A stretch of DNA of 64,000 nt from Bolinopsis microptera (Eukaryota > Ctenophora > Tentaculata > Lobata > Bolinopsidae). This document shows positions 45,901 to 55,284 of the stretch, one piece after another (the stretch's first letter is position 1; each line of letters begins with the position of its first letter). The stretch is taken from the NCBI RefSeq assembly GCF_026151205.1, contig NC_087076.1, forward strand, positions 436,001-500,000, written 5' to 3'. Made by a program: the position numbers and the translations under genes. The notes beneath the pieces were generated by a model. It saw only the letters and a program-made list of their open reading frames with translations. It made no database searches and was not told where the DNA came from.

Positions 45901-48900
45901 TGTATAGTTACTGTATAGTTACTGTATAGTTACTGTATAGTTACTGTATAGTTACTGTATAGTTACTGTATAGTTACTGTATAGTTACTGTATAGTTACT
46001 GTATAGTTACTGTATAGTTACTGTATAGTTACTGTATAGTTACTGTATAGTTACTGTATAGTTACTGTATAATTACTGTATAGTTACTGTATAGTTACTG
46101 TATAATTACTGTATAATTACTGTATAGTTACTGTATAGTTACTGTATAGTTACTGTATAGTTACTGTATAGTTACTGTATAGTTACTGTATAATTACTGT
46201 ATAGTTACTGTATAGTTACTGTATAGTTACTGTATAGTTACTGTATAGTTACTGTATAGTTACTGTATAGTTACTGTATAGTTACTGTATAGTTACTGTA
46301 TAGTTACTGTATAATTACTGTATAGTTACTGTATAGTTACTGTATAGTTACTGTATAGTTACTGTATAGTTACTGTATAATTACTGTATAGTTACTGTAT
46401 AGTTACTGTATAGTTACTGTATAGTTACTGTATAGTTACTGTATAGTTACTGTATAGTTACTGTATAGTTACTGTATAGTTACTGTATAGTTACTGTATA
46501 GTTACTGTATAGTTACTGTATAGTTACTGTATAGTTACTGTATAGTTACTGTATAGTTACTGTATAGTTACTGTATAGTTACTGTATAGTTACTGTATAG
46601 TTACTGTATAGTTACTGTATAATTACTGTATAGTTACTGTATAGTTACTGTATAGTTACTGTATAGTTACTGTATAGTTACTGTATAGTTACTGTATAGT
46701 TACTGTATAGTTACTGTATAGTTACTGTATAGTTACTGTATAGTTACTGTATAGTTACTGTATAGTTACTGTATAGTTACTGTATAGTTACTGTATAGTT
46801 ACTGTATTGTTACTGTATAGTCACTGTTTAGTTACTGTATAGTTACTGTATAGTTACTGTATAGTTACTGTATAGTTACTGTATAGTTACCTCTCTAGAG
46901 CTGCTTTTCTCCTCCTAATAAAGTGACTCTGATCCTCAGCGGACTGGTTGTTTCCTCCGAACCTCACTTTAGCAGTTCCCATGAAGTTCTTCTCCGGAGC
47001 TGGAGGAACTATTACACCGCGAGGTAAGTAGTTCTCTATTAGAAGCTGGTGCAGAACTACAAAATCACTGAACCGCCGCTGTACTGTCGTCTCTGGACTC
47101 GCCTCAGACTGTGTGGTAAGTACTTATATTTACTCAGGTATAGAGCTTCAATACTTGTTATTAAGTGTTATTACTTTCATGATCTCCAAAGTTATTACTG
47201 GATGATAAGTATTAACGGCCAGGTAGCGCAGTTGGTTATTCATCGGATTTGTAATCGTGAGGTTGCGAGTTCGAAACCCACTGCCTGCCTAGTCGTGGGG
47301 TGAGTGTCGTCGACATTCAGCTAAAGATCCTGAGTGGTCTATGCAGCCCCCCGGTCTACTCAGCCGAATATTCGAGAAATCGTGTGTGAGGGTTAAATGA
47401 GGAGCTGTCCATTGCAGCGAAGTCTCGGGCGAAAAAGTATGGTACACACTACCTTAACCGTCACTGGCCTAATTAAATCCTTCGGCTTCCTGTAATTGGC
47501 TAGTTATACTTGTGTAACAATGTGGCTGTTGGAATACTCCGAAGTAAAATAAGTGTGAGATTTAAAAAATTATCTTAAATAATAATCTCAATAAATCTGT
47601 GTGTGTGTGTGTGTGTGTGTGTGTGAGTGTGCGGGAGATTTCCGAGCGGTTAAATACAGGGTGGGCCAAAAGTCAGTACCCATACGTTGGCCTTAATAGC
47701 TCAGTCACTGAGTTCCCAATTGAAATAATTCTTTCTGGTATGACTTACTACCACCACTGGTTCGAGGAATTTGTCAAATCGAAAAATATTCGTGTTCATT
47801 TTTTAAAAATTGAGGTTCATTTTCGCATTTATTTGATAGTTTGGATAGTCGGATCGAGCCAAATTTTATTGAATTGTGTTTGGCCATCCGAATTACGTTT
47901 GTCCTGAAAAAATGAGAGCTGTAACTTCTCAGATCACCGAGATACGAATCATAACGAGTTTATTCATTACGTGTGATCAGGTGATTGATTAACCTAATCA
48001 CGTGATAAGGTGACCCCGTTAACCACCCCGTTAAACATTATGGGAATTGTTAAGGCTGCCCAATTAAGGTGTCGTGTCGTGGTGTCACATAATCACCCAG
48101 TCAATTTTGCTAACGAGATGCACAAAATGCTTGATAACTTCGTCATTTCTAATCCGTTTTGCCTCATTTTTTCAGATCAGATGCAACATTTAATAATCTA
48201 CCGTCTTTGAAAAAATTTGGCGTTCAGCGTGTTCAGAGAGAACAATATAGGTGTTTTAATATTGAATGGGCGTGGTTTAAAATATTCGAATTTTCAAATT
48301 TTGGCGACGGAATCCTCGAACAAGTAGGTACAGTATGCCATCTGCAAAGCAACAACTCTCAAATATAAAACACAGCGGAGGTATAAGACCCAACGTATGG
48401 GTACTGACTTTTGGCCCACCCTGTATAAATTTTCGAGCGGTTAAATATTTTTAAAACGGTAAGAGTTACGGGACTGGTTTTTTCGGTATAGTGCCGACAA
48501 AACTCTGACGAAGCCATTAAGCAAATTTTTTTTCAAAATCGGCCGGTGGTAAGTGGTTTAATTGATGGTTTTGTACCACTAATACGACATAAAATGGCTC
48601 ACTTTTTCTCCCTCTTCGCTCTCTCTTCCATTACTGCATATTATGTAGCGTTGGTACATGAATCATAATTAGGTTAAGCCAGGTAAGATTCGTTGTCATG
48701 TAATACTATAAGCCTATTAGGGGAGGGGACACTCATTGCTTCATTGGGGTCTGTTTGGACTGCAGAGAGAGTTCATACTTTCATACGACAATGTTATGCG
48801 TGTTTTCAAATAGGCGGGTGTGGTGCGGAGTTAACAAGGGTTAATTTCTAAAACGATTTAAATAAAAATGGAGAGCGGTTCAAACGGAAGTGATGAGGTG

Positions 48901-51900
48901 TAATAGTCAGTGTACGGCCACGGACCAGTTGTCAGTAGTCAGTAGTCAGTAGTCAGTTCTCAGTTGTCAGTTCTCAGTAATCAACTTACTCATAAATGAG
49001 GATTCTGTCGGCAAAATTAGTAAATTCGATTGTTGAAAGCCATGCCCTTTCAACATTAAATTGCCTACACTCGTTTTGTTTAGGTGGTATGGCTTATACT
49101 CGTCTCGTCTTGTTACCATGACAAAATTTCATACTTGGCGAACATGCTAGACATTTTGATTTCAAAAAGCCGCATTTGATTCTATCAAAAGGTAGTTTAT
49201 TTGGGCGAGCATGAGACACTCAGAATCAGGGGTGTAGGAAGCGGGGGGACACTCAGAATCTCTCGTGCGCTCTTTAATGGAACCATGAGTTAAGGCTGAT
49301 GGTTATTATATTGGTTTTCTGTTGACTTGGCTCGGGCACTGATCCTCTCATGTTTCTAGCCGTGATGATACAGGGTGTAGTGTTGTAATATTGGGTAAAC
49401 TCACCGTTGCTTGGATTGTGTACACTATGTAACTATTGTAACCCTCGCCTGAAAGTTACAATTACATTAGAATATATTATTATCAAAATATATAAATATC
49501 CGTTCACTATTTTGTAATTAGTATTTGTTAGTGCCTAAAAGCGACAACCAATCACCAAAAATCGTTCAGCAATTGGTTTTGCAATTTTCTAAGAGTAGGT
49601 TTTTTTTAAAAAGAGAGGCTGGGCCTGGGTGGCCCACGAGAGGATAGCATGTGAATGCTTTGCATACCTCTGGGGTATGGCAGTCCTATGGGAGGATGCC
49701 GGGGGAATCAGAATGTGTAATGTAGGATGATGGTAAGTGTTGTAAGATGTGTCGTGTATGAATGCTTAAGTGGCAGCTGGGTGTGGAAGAGAAAGGTGAA
49801 CTAAGACGATGTGTGAGTAGTCGCTATGTCACACCGGTCTGGTCCAGCTCCTCTGGCACAATTAAGCGTTTGGTGCGGTTTGCGAAGTTGACAATAATGG
49901 AGATGTGTTGGTTGTCGAATATGTCATTGACGGAGAGGTAATAGTCCTGGAAATATTGACCTCTTATTTAAGCAATAGCCGAACACTGTCTTAGAAAGTA
50001 TGAGACAGTTTCCTCTCCGTCGCCGCACATAGGACAAGTACTGGTGCTTGATTTGCGAATGGTATGGAGGTGTTTGTTTAAGCCACAATGTCGGACCGTG
50101 ACACTGTAGCTCTGTAATTTTGTCTGTTGTTGCTGAGTGTAGTGTTAAGATTTTTGATGATGTTGATGCGTTTGTGACGGAGTGTCAGTTTGGTGTGTCT
50201 GGGACCATCAGTTAACCAGGTTTCCTGATTTAGTCTGGTGACTTTGTCGTCGATCAGGCGTTTGATGTAAGATTGTGGAATTGGGCACTTCAAAGTGGAT
50301 TTACTGGTTGTACCAGTCTTGGCCAGCTCATCTGCTTTTTCATTACCCCACAATCCGATGTGTACAGCTATCCATCGGATCTCTATAGTGTAAGTGGATC
50401 CGAGTGCATTGAGGGTGTCATAACAGTCTCTTAGTAGTTCTACTCCTCGTTAAGAGCGAGGATATAGCTTGTATAAAGGAGAGACTGTCAGACCATTATA
50501 TGATGATGTGTGTTGGTATAAGTTGAGAGATATTTGCAAGCTTCGATGATGGCGGTGAGCTCTGTTTGATAAACAGTAAAAGTAGGTCTGTTTTGAATTA
50601 AGAAGTCCCTCCTGGCAAGCCATAGATGAAATGCAGACTCTGGCAGTATCGGTCTGTGCCTCTAGAGGACTGTAAAGGGGGGGGGGGGGGGGACGTGTCT
50701 GTATATATTTTGAGATAGGTTTTTGTTGTAGAATGTAGAGGTGTAGTGGTGCCTACCACAAGCAATGTGATTGATTGTAAAGCTTTCCTGACCGGAATTA
50801 TGTTTCAAAAATTGTTTCCAAACTGCTATTTTGAAGTCCGAACAGAGGAGAAATTGTAACATTAAAAACAAAGGAACTACTAACCTATACGAGTAAAACT
50901 TGTTATTGCAATGTTGACCTTAACCTTTGACTTTTTGGTTTCCCCATTCACCTGCAGAAATAAATTAAGTTCAAAACATGTTTGAGAAACGACCACCATA
51001 GGGAATTTATTTTAAAACGATTTCACTACTTATTCATGAATGGATAAACCGGAACTCACAGCAGGCAAAGTTTCTGTTTTTTGAAGGTTCTGTTGAGCTG
51101 ACTCCTTGGCTGCATTTAGCAGAGCTGTAGTGCGTGCATCATCCAGTGCACACCCGACAGCAGGTGTGTTAAATGGGACCTGGTCGTGATCTGACAAAAG
51201 TATCGTTTCAATGCATCAAATTGATGTTCAACTAATGATGAATTACAAAAAAGGTGAGTTTTACAGCGGTTTGTAGTAAAGGAAATATTGACTTACACAC
51301 ATAGTAGAAAATGGCGAGCTACCAAATTTATATGAACGTGTCCAGAATAACCCGCTAATATCTAGCAATAAATGTTTTGAGAAAACAAAAAAACTGACCT
51401 GAATTCATGCGAACTGGAATAGCACCTTGCATATTGCTTTCAATTGTATCTTCGTCATCATCATCATCATCATCATCATCAAACAAATCACATTGCTGTG
51501 AGTTACCAGTAAACAAATCTTTGTCATCAATACCAGCAAGGTCATCTTTGTCATCCTTCTGATCATCCTCGTCAATGCCAAATATGTGTTCTTCCTTTGA
51601 GGCCTCCTCAAATATGTGTTCTTCCTTTGAGGCCTCCTCAAATATGTGTTCTTCCTTTGAGGCCTCCTCAAATATGTGTTCTTCCTTTGAGGCCTCCTCA
51701 AATATGTGTTCTTCCTTTGAGGCCTCCTCAAATATGTGTTCTTCCTTTGAGGCCTCCTCAAAAATGTGTTCTTTCTTTGAGGCCTCCTCTTCGACAGTGT
51801 TATCAAACAAATCTTCGCCTTCACTGACATCGTCAAAAAGATCACTTTCCGTATGAAGCGGTTTTTTTGCAATTTCAACTGTTTCTACAGTAGGATTTGC

Positions 51901-52125
51901 AAAGATATCTCCATCGTCATCACTGACATTTTCAAATATGTCATCAGCAGCTTTTGTAACCTCCTTTGGAGATTCCCCATCTATTTTCACCTCATCTATT
52001 TTCACCTCATCTATTTTCACCTCATCTATTTTCAACTCATCTGGAGTCTCTTTGTTTTCTTCCAATTCTTGCTTTTCTACCTCTTTGCTTTCAATATCAG
52101 CTGGTGCATCTTCTGTTGATTCCAT
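33927..52125 (-). CDS. SNX1/2: SNX1/SNX2 sorting nexin (retromer/ESCPE-1 PX-BAR protein)
   Basis: Thirteen exons on the minus strand: 52125-51399, 51190-51060, 50951-50885, 49448-49405, 47108-46891, 43822-43710, 42358-42263, 41834-41724, 39109-38952, 38647-38504, 37756-37676, 37538-37467 and 33977-33927. They total 2013 nt, 670 residues; every junction is GT-AG and phases agree. The N-terminus is acidic with DLF/DIF motifs and a ten-residue repeat (EEASKEEHIF). The PX domain is about 297-400 (NIAITSFTRIG, RRFSDFVVLHQLL, VPPAPEKNFMG, RRRKAALERYLKRL). The BAR domain is about 435-670 (KVTARINEVDEWYEDKQQ, ANKSGAMAAS, AAFDERVKIFSTWESAQSTL, AKKREAK), ending HWKEFLPEAKIIN. SNX1/2 dimerise with SNX5/6, bind endosomal phosphoinositides and drive tubule formation for retrograde sorting. 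It looks like the single pre-duplication orthologue. The exon 8 donor lies in a tandem array of donors (40381-41750). Confidence 0.93.
34120..34945. repeat. 41/42-bp minisatellite, about 20 copies
   Basis: The unit contains GGGTGAGGGTAAGTGTTGTG followed by GTCACACTACAGACTAATTTA. It is in intron 12 of the SNX gene, about 140 bp from the last exon. Copies alternate between GGGTGAGG and GGGGTGAGG and diverge at both ends. Confidence 0.95.
34950..35761 (-). mobile_element. CR1-like LINE fragment: SGNH esterase end of ORF1 and start of ORF2
   Basis: On the minus strand 35761-35462 reads as a SGNH-hydrolase-like segment (IYYVHLGVNDIHKGEDILRT, then FDEMLERVSPTTRMVIS), as found in ORF1 of CR1-type LINEs. 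A hAT MITE (35277-35461) interrupts it. Beyond the MITE come AEIRDNLYLSDRGMHAKLK, then SWNIQSTNTTSGSKFDDPQF, which resembles the start of an ORF2 endonuclease. Stops and frame breaks show it is dead. It lies in intron 12 of SNX, sense with the host gene. Confidence 0.65.
35277..35461. mobile_element. hAT-like MITE, 185 bp, perfect 8-bp target duplication
   Basis: Ends CAGTGGCGTAACG and CGTTACGCCACTG. GCAAGAGA directly flanks both sides (35269-35276 and 35462-35469). It is inserted in a LINE ORF1 fragment, so it is younger than that LINE. Confidence 0.92.
36267..36862. mobile_element. Foldback element, about 600 bp
   Basis: The left arm (TGGATATAGCCGTAAGCTAG, CATCAAAAGTCG, AAGTGCTCAGAATGGTT) is the imperfect complement of the right arm (AACCATTCTGAGCACTT, CGACTTTTGATGGCC, AACTATATCCA). 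The middle also folds (GGAACATGGGGACATAG; CCAAAACTCTGG-like pairs). No coding content. In SNX intron 12. Confidence 0.7.
37026..37263. mobile_element. Short foldback element in SNX intron 12
   Basis: TGTTTTCTTGGTTAAATTTC with TTGATCCCGTTTGA and CGACAAGGAAAA at left; the complement TTTTCCTTGTCG, TCAAACGGGATCAA, GAAATTTACCCAAGAAAACA at right. Arms about 50 bp. Confidence 0.75.
37884..38497. repeat. 11-bp minisatellite at the exon 10 donor of SNX, about 55 copies
   Basis: Unit TATAGTTACTG on the plus strand, GTAACTATACA in the transcript. The array starts within about eight bases of the exon 10 donor (GTGAGTCAAACTATACAG). Variants ACCG and CCGGA occur in blocks. Confidence 0.95.
38672..38790. 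repeat. 39-bp repeat, about three copies, AGT-rich
   Basis: Three copies of GTAGTAGTATTAGCAATACA with TATCTGTTAGTAG, with an internal variable TAG microsatellite. In SNX intron 9. Confidence 0.85.
39127..39570. repeat. 15-bp minisatellite upstream of SNX exon 9 acceptor
   Basis: About 29 copies of ATTAACATTACGCTA with variants (CACTA, AACTA). It starts about 18 bases from the exon 9 acceptor in intron 8. Confidence 0.95.
39976..40192. repeat. G-run repeat (GTGTCACTAATATAAG plus G7-G13)
   Basis: About nine copies of TGTCACTAATATAA separated by runs of 7-13 G on the plus strand (C runs in the SNX transcript). In SNX intron 8. Run lengths are prone to sequencing error. Confidence 0.9.
40381..41750 (-). 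repeat. 30-bp array of duplicated exon 8 end plus 5' splice site (SNX)
   Basis: About 45 copies of a 30-bp unit. In transcript orientation each begins GTAAGATGGCTGC and ends GTTTACATCTAG. The first donor-proximal copy overlaps exon 8 itself: the exon ends CTGCTAGTTGTTTACATCTAG with one unit's last bases, then GTAAGA. Each unit thus regenerates TAG|GTAAGA, a near-consensus 5' splice site. Two units have CATCCAG and one CATATAG instead of CATCTAG. With a 30-nt period and no stop, the frame stays open on this strand (GKMAASCLHL per unit). Confidence 0.95.
41850..42262. repeat. 11-bp minisatellite filling SNX intron 7
   Basis: The same TATAGTTACTG unit as at 37884 and 44723, more diverged (TACCG, GATACCG, GCTACCG variants). 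It begins at the first intron base of the exon 7 donor (GTAACTATACAG) and runs nearly to the exon 8 acceptor. Confidence 0.93.
42561..43650 (+). mobile_element. LINE reverse transcriptase C-terminal fragment in SNX intron 6
   Basis: The plus-strand frame starts GDCLSGCLFTLVLAGALN, has the YADD catalytic box (TEYADDVDFNDEE), then the thumb region and LYNALVVSVLMYNSSCWAV, and ends with SRWRMLGHIHVLRG and LPGRRGRPQSN. This is the standard LINE ORF2 tail (QGD.LS.LLF, YADD, LGH). It is 5'-truncated just before the QGD-like motif and antisense to SNX. A degenerate second copy of the 3' part is at 61316-61740. Confidence 0.88.
43935..44690. mobile_element. Large foldback (inverted-repeat) element, about 755 bp
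   Basis: Two arms of about 370 bp, nearly exact complements, meet around GACGATTTTTCCAGGTCC near 44310. Ends are GGGGGCCGGGGGGGG and CCCCCCCCCCGGCCCCC. Solo arms at 2286-2602 and 4164-4480 show that it is a family. It is in SNX intron 5, so the transcript could form a very long hairpin. Confidence 0.92.
44723..46890. repeat. 11-bp minisatellite at the exon 5 donor of SNX, about 197 copies
   Basis: Unit TATAGTTACTG (plus). In transcript orientation the intron begins GTAACTATACAGTAACTATA, so the first repeat unit is the splice donor itself. It is very homogeneous, with TATAATTAC the main variant. Confidence 0.97.
47213..47540 (+). mobile_element. tRNA-derived SINE in SNX intron 4
   Basis: The head carries a pol III A box (TAGCGCAGTTGG) and B box (GGTTGCGAGTTCGAAACC), about 35 bp apart, as in a tRNA. 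A putative anticodon loop TTTGTAA suggests tRNA-Thr(UGU) ancestry. A non-tRNA body of about 250 bp follows. The acceptor stem does not pair well, so it is not a working tRNA gene. The 3' boundary is approximate. Confidence 0.75.
47597..47625. repeat. (GT)n microsatellite
   Basis: About 14 GT units just after the SINE body. Confidence 0.95.
47657..48423. mobile_element. Mariner-like MITE, 767 bp
   Basis: Terminal inverted repeats of about 34 bp start CAGGGTGGGCCAAAAGTCAG at both ends, and TA flanks each side. No intact transposase. Partial relatives occur at 28640-29190, 52580-52850 and 57290-57515. In SNX intron 4. Confidence 0.88.
49600..50660 (-). mobile_element. LINE fragment with RNase H domain and zinc-knuckle-like end, SNX intron 3
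   Basis: On the minus strand: VYQTELTAIIEACKYL (RNase H glutamate region), then after frame breaks EIRWIAVHIGLWGNEKADEL with the typical G-N-E-KAD-LAK end of RNase H, then CPMCGDGEETVSYFLRQCSA near 50030. This order is known from I-type LINEs. Several frameshifts make it a relic. 49600-49980 is probably its 3' UTR. Confidence 0.82.
51550..51790 (-). repeat. 30-bp coding repeat in SNX exon 1
   Basis: Seven copies (six nearly identical) of a 30-bp unit containing AATATGTGTTCTTCCTTTGA (plus strand). They encode EEASKEEHIF repeats in the acidic N-terminal region. A 15-bp repeat (four copies, KIDEV) lies at about 51980-52040. Confidence 0.95.
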
Positions 52126-52906
52126 AGAGCTACAGGGAGAAAATGTTCTATATATATTGGAAGTTGGAACTAAATATGTTTTGCATTCTATTCCAGAAGG
52201 GTACCTAAACTAGGTTTCTTGCAATCTTCTCTTTTCTGCTGCAATCAATGCAAAAATAACAGCATCTCTTTTGTTACTAAACAAATTAATTGTTGTTTCT
52301 CAGTTCGACACAAATGCGCATACTCACGCAACTCACTTCTGCAACACTCAAACATCAGGCAATGGTTCGGTTTATTTATGGTAAAGGCACAGCCTGTCAA
52401 CAATGCTTCTCACTTGATCCATCGACACCGCCTGAAGGTGATTGCATAATAACGGGTAAAAGTAGAATCACACAATGGTAAGCTTGCAGCTTTCAATGAC
52501 AGGACATTGGTCTCGGACCTCGGTCTGGTAAACTGTTTGGTTTTGGTCCTCTTGCCTATTTTTTTTCAATGAAACAAGAATTTTTTTTTCAGAGTTCATA
52601 CGTTGGGTACCATCGCCGTGATTCATATTTTAGACTTGTTGCTTTGCAGATGACATACTGTACCTATACTACTCATTCGAGGATTCTGTTGCCAAAATTT
52701 GAAAATTCGGTTTTTAGGGGCCAAAAATTCGTTAGAAATTTCATTGTAACATATTGCAATAGGGTTAAATTAAATCCGGAATTTGATCTGAAAAGATGGC
52801 GCCAAACGGATTCAAAATGACGAAGCTATCAAGCAATTTGTTTATCTCGTGTAATAATTCTTATTTTATTATTTTACTATGTACGTTGATATTTACTAAT
52901 GTTGGC
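52126..52906. other. SNX upstream region and MITE fragment
   Basis: 52126-52560 is the probable SNX promoter and 5' UTR region; no motif could be assigned. 52580-52850 matches the right part of the 47657-48423 MITE (CGTTGGGTACCATCG, TTGTTGCTTTGCAGATG, ATTCGAGGATTCTGTTGCCA). Confidence 0.55.
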
Positions 52907-54242
52907 TTGGGGGGGGGCCAATGGCATAAAATGGCATAAAATGGCATAAAATGGCATAAAATGGAGACTTTTTCTATGGAGAAAATGGAAAAACCCATGA
53001 GTAATTCTCCATTTTCTCCATTTTATGCCATGAATTTTGTCTTCGAAATTTCATCTTTAACACCATTTAACACCTAAATTGGACATCCTAACATGTTTAT
53101 TTACGCTTACTAGGGGCGTAACAAGCTTATGAAAGCTCATAGTAGGCTACTAGATGCTTATACTAGGTTAGTAGAGGCACACTTCAGGCAAACTCATAAT
53201 TACTCAAGCCTAGTGTAAAGTTATTTCTACAGGCTACAGCAGGAGTGAGTAATAGGGGAGAGTAATAGGCACTGAGAAGTGAGACCTACATCCTCGACAG
53301 TCGAAACAAGCTCGCACTGCAAAGGGGAGGCCTGCCTTCCGAGATCGCATTACCAGGGGGAAGCCTCGAGTCCAAATTTGTGTATCGAGGGGTAGGTGCA
53401 GACTTCGATAAACCGAAAAACCAAAAAAATATTTTCGGCTTATAATGAAGAGGGTAGCATGAAACGTGGAGAAAAGTGGTTTTTAGAAAAACTTTGAAAA
53501 ATTTTGACTTAGAAAATTTTCGGCCCGAGTCATTCTCGATACGTACCTCTCGTATCGAGAGCTCCCGATTCCGAGCTCGTGTTGCAAAGGGGAGGCCTGC
53601 CTTCCGAGATCGCATTACCAGGGGGAAGCCTCGAGTCCAAAATTGTGTACCGAGGGGTAATTTCTAAGTCAAAATTTTTCAAAGTTTTTCTGAAAAACAC
53701 TTTTCTCCACGTTTCATGCTACCTTGTTCATTTTAAGCCGAAAATATTTTTTCGGTCAAAATTTTTTCAAATTTTTTCTGAAAACCGCTTTTCTCCACGT
53801 TTCATGCTACTCTGTTCATTATTTGCCGAAAATATTTTTTCGGTTTTTCGAAGTCCACACCTTCCCCTCGATACACAATTTTGGACTCGAGGTAATGCGA
53901 TCTCGGAAGGCAGGCCTCCCCTTTGCAACACGAGCTCGGAATCGGGAGCTCTCGATACGGGAGGTACGTATCGAAAATGACTCGGACCGAACATTTTCTA
54001 AGTCAACATTTTTCAAAGTTTTTCTGAAAACCACTTTTCTCCATGTTTCATGATACTCTGTTCATTATTGGCCGAAAATATCTTTTTTTTAAATAATTTT
54101 TCTCGAAATTCTAAATTTTTCAGGTTTTCAATGGCATAAAATGGCATAAAATGGCATAAAATGGAGACTATTTCTATGGAGAAAATGGAAAAACCTATGA
54201 GTAATTCTCCATTTTCTCCATTTATGCCATTGGCCCCCCCCT
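52907..54242. mobile_element. Inverted-repeat element with nested palindromes, about 1.3 kb
   Basis: The ends GGGGGGGGGCCAATGGCATA and TATGCCATTGGCCCCCCCC are inverted. The left end has four tandem ATGGCATAAA units, the right three, and both are followed by the hairpin GGAGAAAATGG/CCATTTTCTCC. Inside, a block with GGAGGCCTGCCTTCCGAGAT occurs three times in mixed orientation (about 53320, 53590, 53920). TAATGTT occurs just outside both ends. No transposase frame recognised. Confidence 0.75.
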
Positions 54243-54298
54243 AATGTTATAACTTTATAAACTGTTTCAGAATGTTATCTCTTTTCCCTCAGTGACTT

Positions 54299-55085
54299 TA
54301 AGTCATTGTGAATAAGATCGTTTCACTTAGTTCAGTTGAAGTCACTGAGGTAATATTACAATGGATAAGCTACTTCAGTGCAGCTGGAGACGTTCAACTT
54401 GGACCCGACTTCACCCAATGGAAATTAAGAATGGCTGCATTGGAAGTCACGCTTCCAAAAGTTCATCGCATCGATCGACAGTGTATCGGAGGCTAGTAAA
54501 CTAGACCTATTATTTAACTATGTCAGCACGTAGGTATTATATGCCTACATCTCAGAAGCCGCAGACTATGTAAAATCTATAGAGGCATTGGATCTTTATT
54601 GTGTTCAATCTAAAGAAGAACATTATATTTGCGTGGCACTTCCTGAATACGTGCAAGCAAGACTCCCAAACAGTAGACGTGTATTATCAAAAATTTCTGG
54701 CCAAGGACTGCGATTTTAGCGCTGTAGATCAGGCTTAACACCAGAGTCAAGCTATACGAGAGTCTTTCATAGCTGGCTTACAGTCTTCTGATATCCGTCA
54801 ACAGCTATTAGAAAGTGAGAAGACTGATATTTATTCCTTAGCTAGAGGGCTAGAGGCAGCAAAGGTCCAGGCTCAATCATATTTAAAGCAAGGTTCATCC
54901 CTTAATGCGATTGTTAATAACACTGAATCGGTGTCAGATTCCGAAGGCTGTGCTAATCATGATAATAAATTCGTAGCAGCTGCCACCATGCTTGTCTAAG
55001 AGCATTACCAAAGTCCTTGTCAATGGGAGAGAGCTTGATGCTCTGGTAGATTCTGGAAGTTCAGTAACTTTTCTCAGTCATTGAT
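54299..55085 (+). mobile_element. Degenerate Gypsy-like LTR retrotransposon gag-protease relic
   Basis: Broken plus-strand frames carry a gag-like segment (ESFIAGLQSSDIRQQLLE, then SLARGLEAAKVQAQSY) and a retropepsin-like active-site motif ALVDSGSS near 55040. Stops and frameshifts interrupt both. No reverse transcriptase, integrase or LTR was found. Inactive. Confidence 0.72.
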
Positions 55086-55284
55086 TGATTGAAATAAATT
55101 TTCGTGCACATACAGAATGAATGGTTAATAATTTAATATATATATGTAGACCAAGCTCTGTGCACGGGATGCTTCCTGGAAGAATCCAGTTCTTTTAGCG
55201 GGGCACCCTACCTAAAGCCAAATTGAGATATAATAATCATATTCCTAGAGAAATAATCAGAAATCGAATACCAATCAAATAATA

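Noticed and set aside
47213-47285. Functional tRNA gene
   Set aside because: A and B boxes are good, but the acceptor stem does not pair and a SINE body follows.
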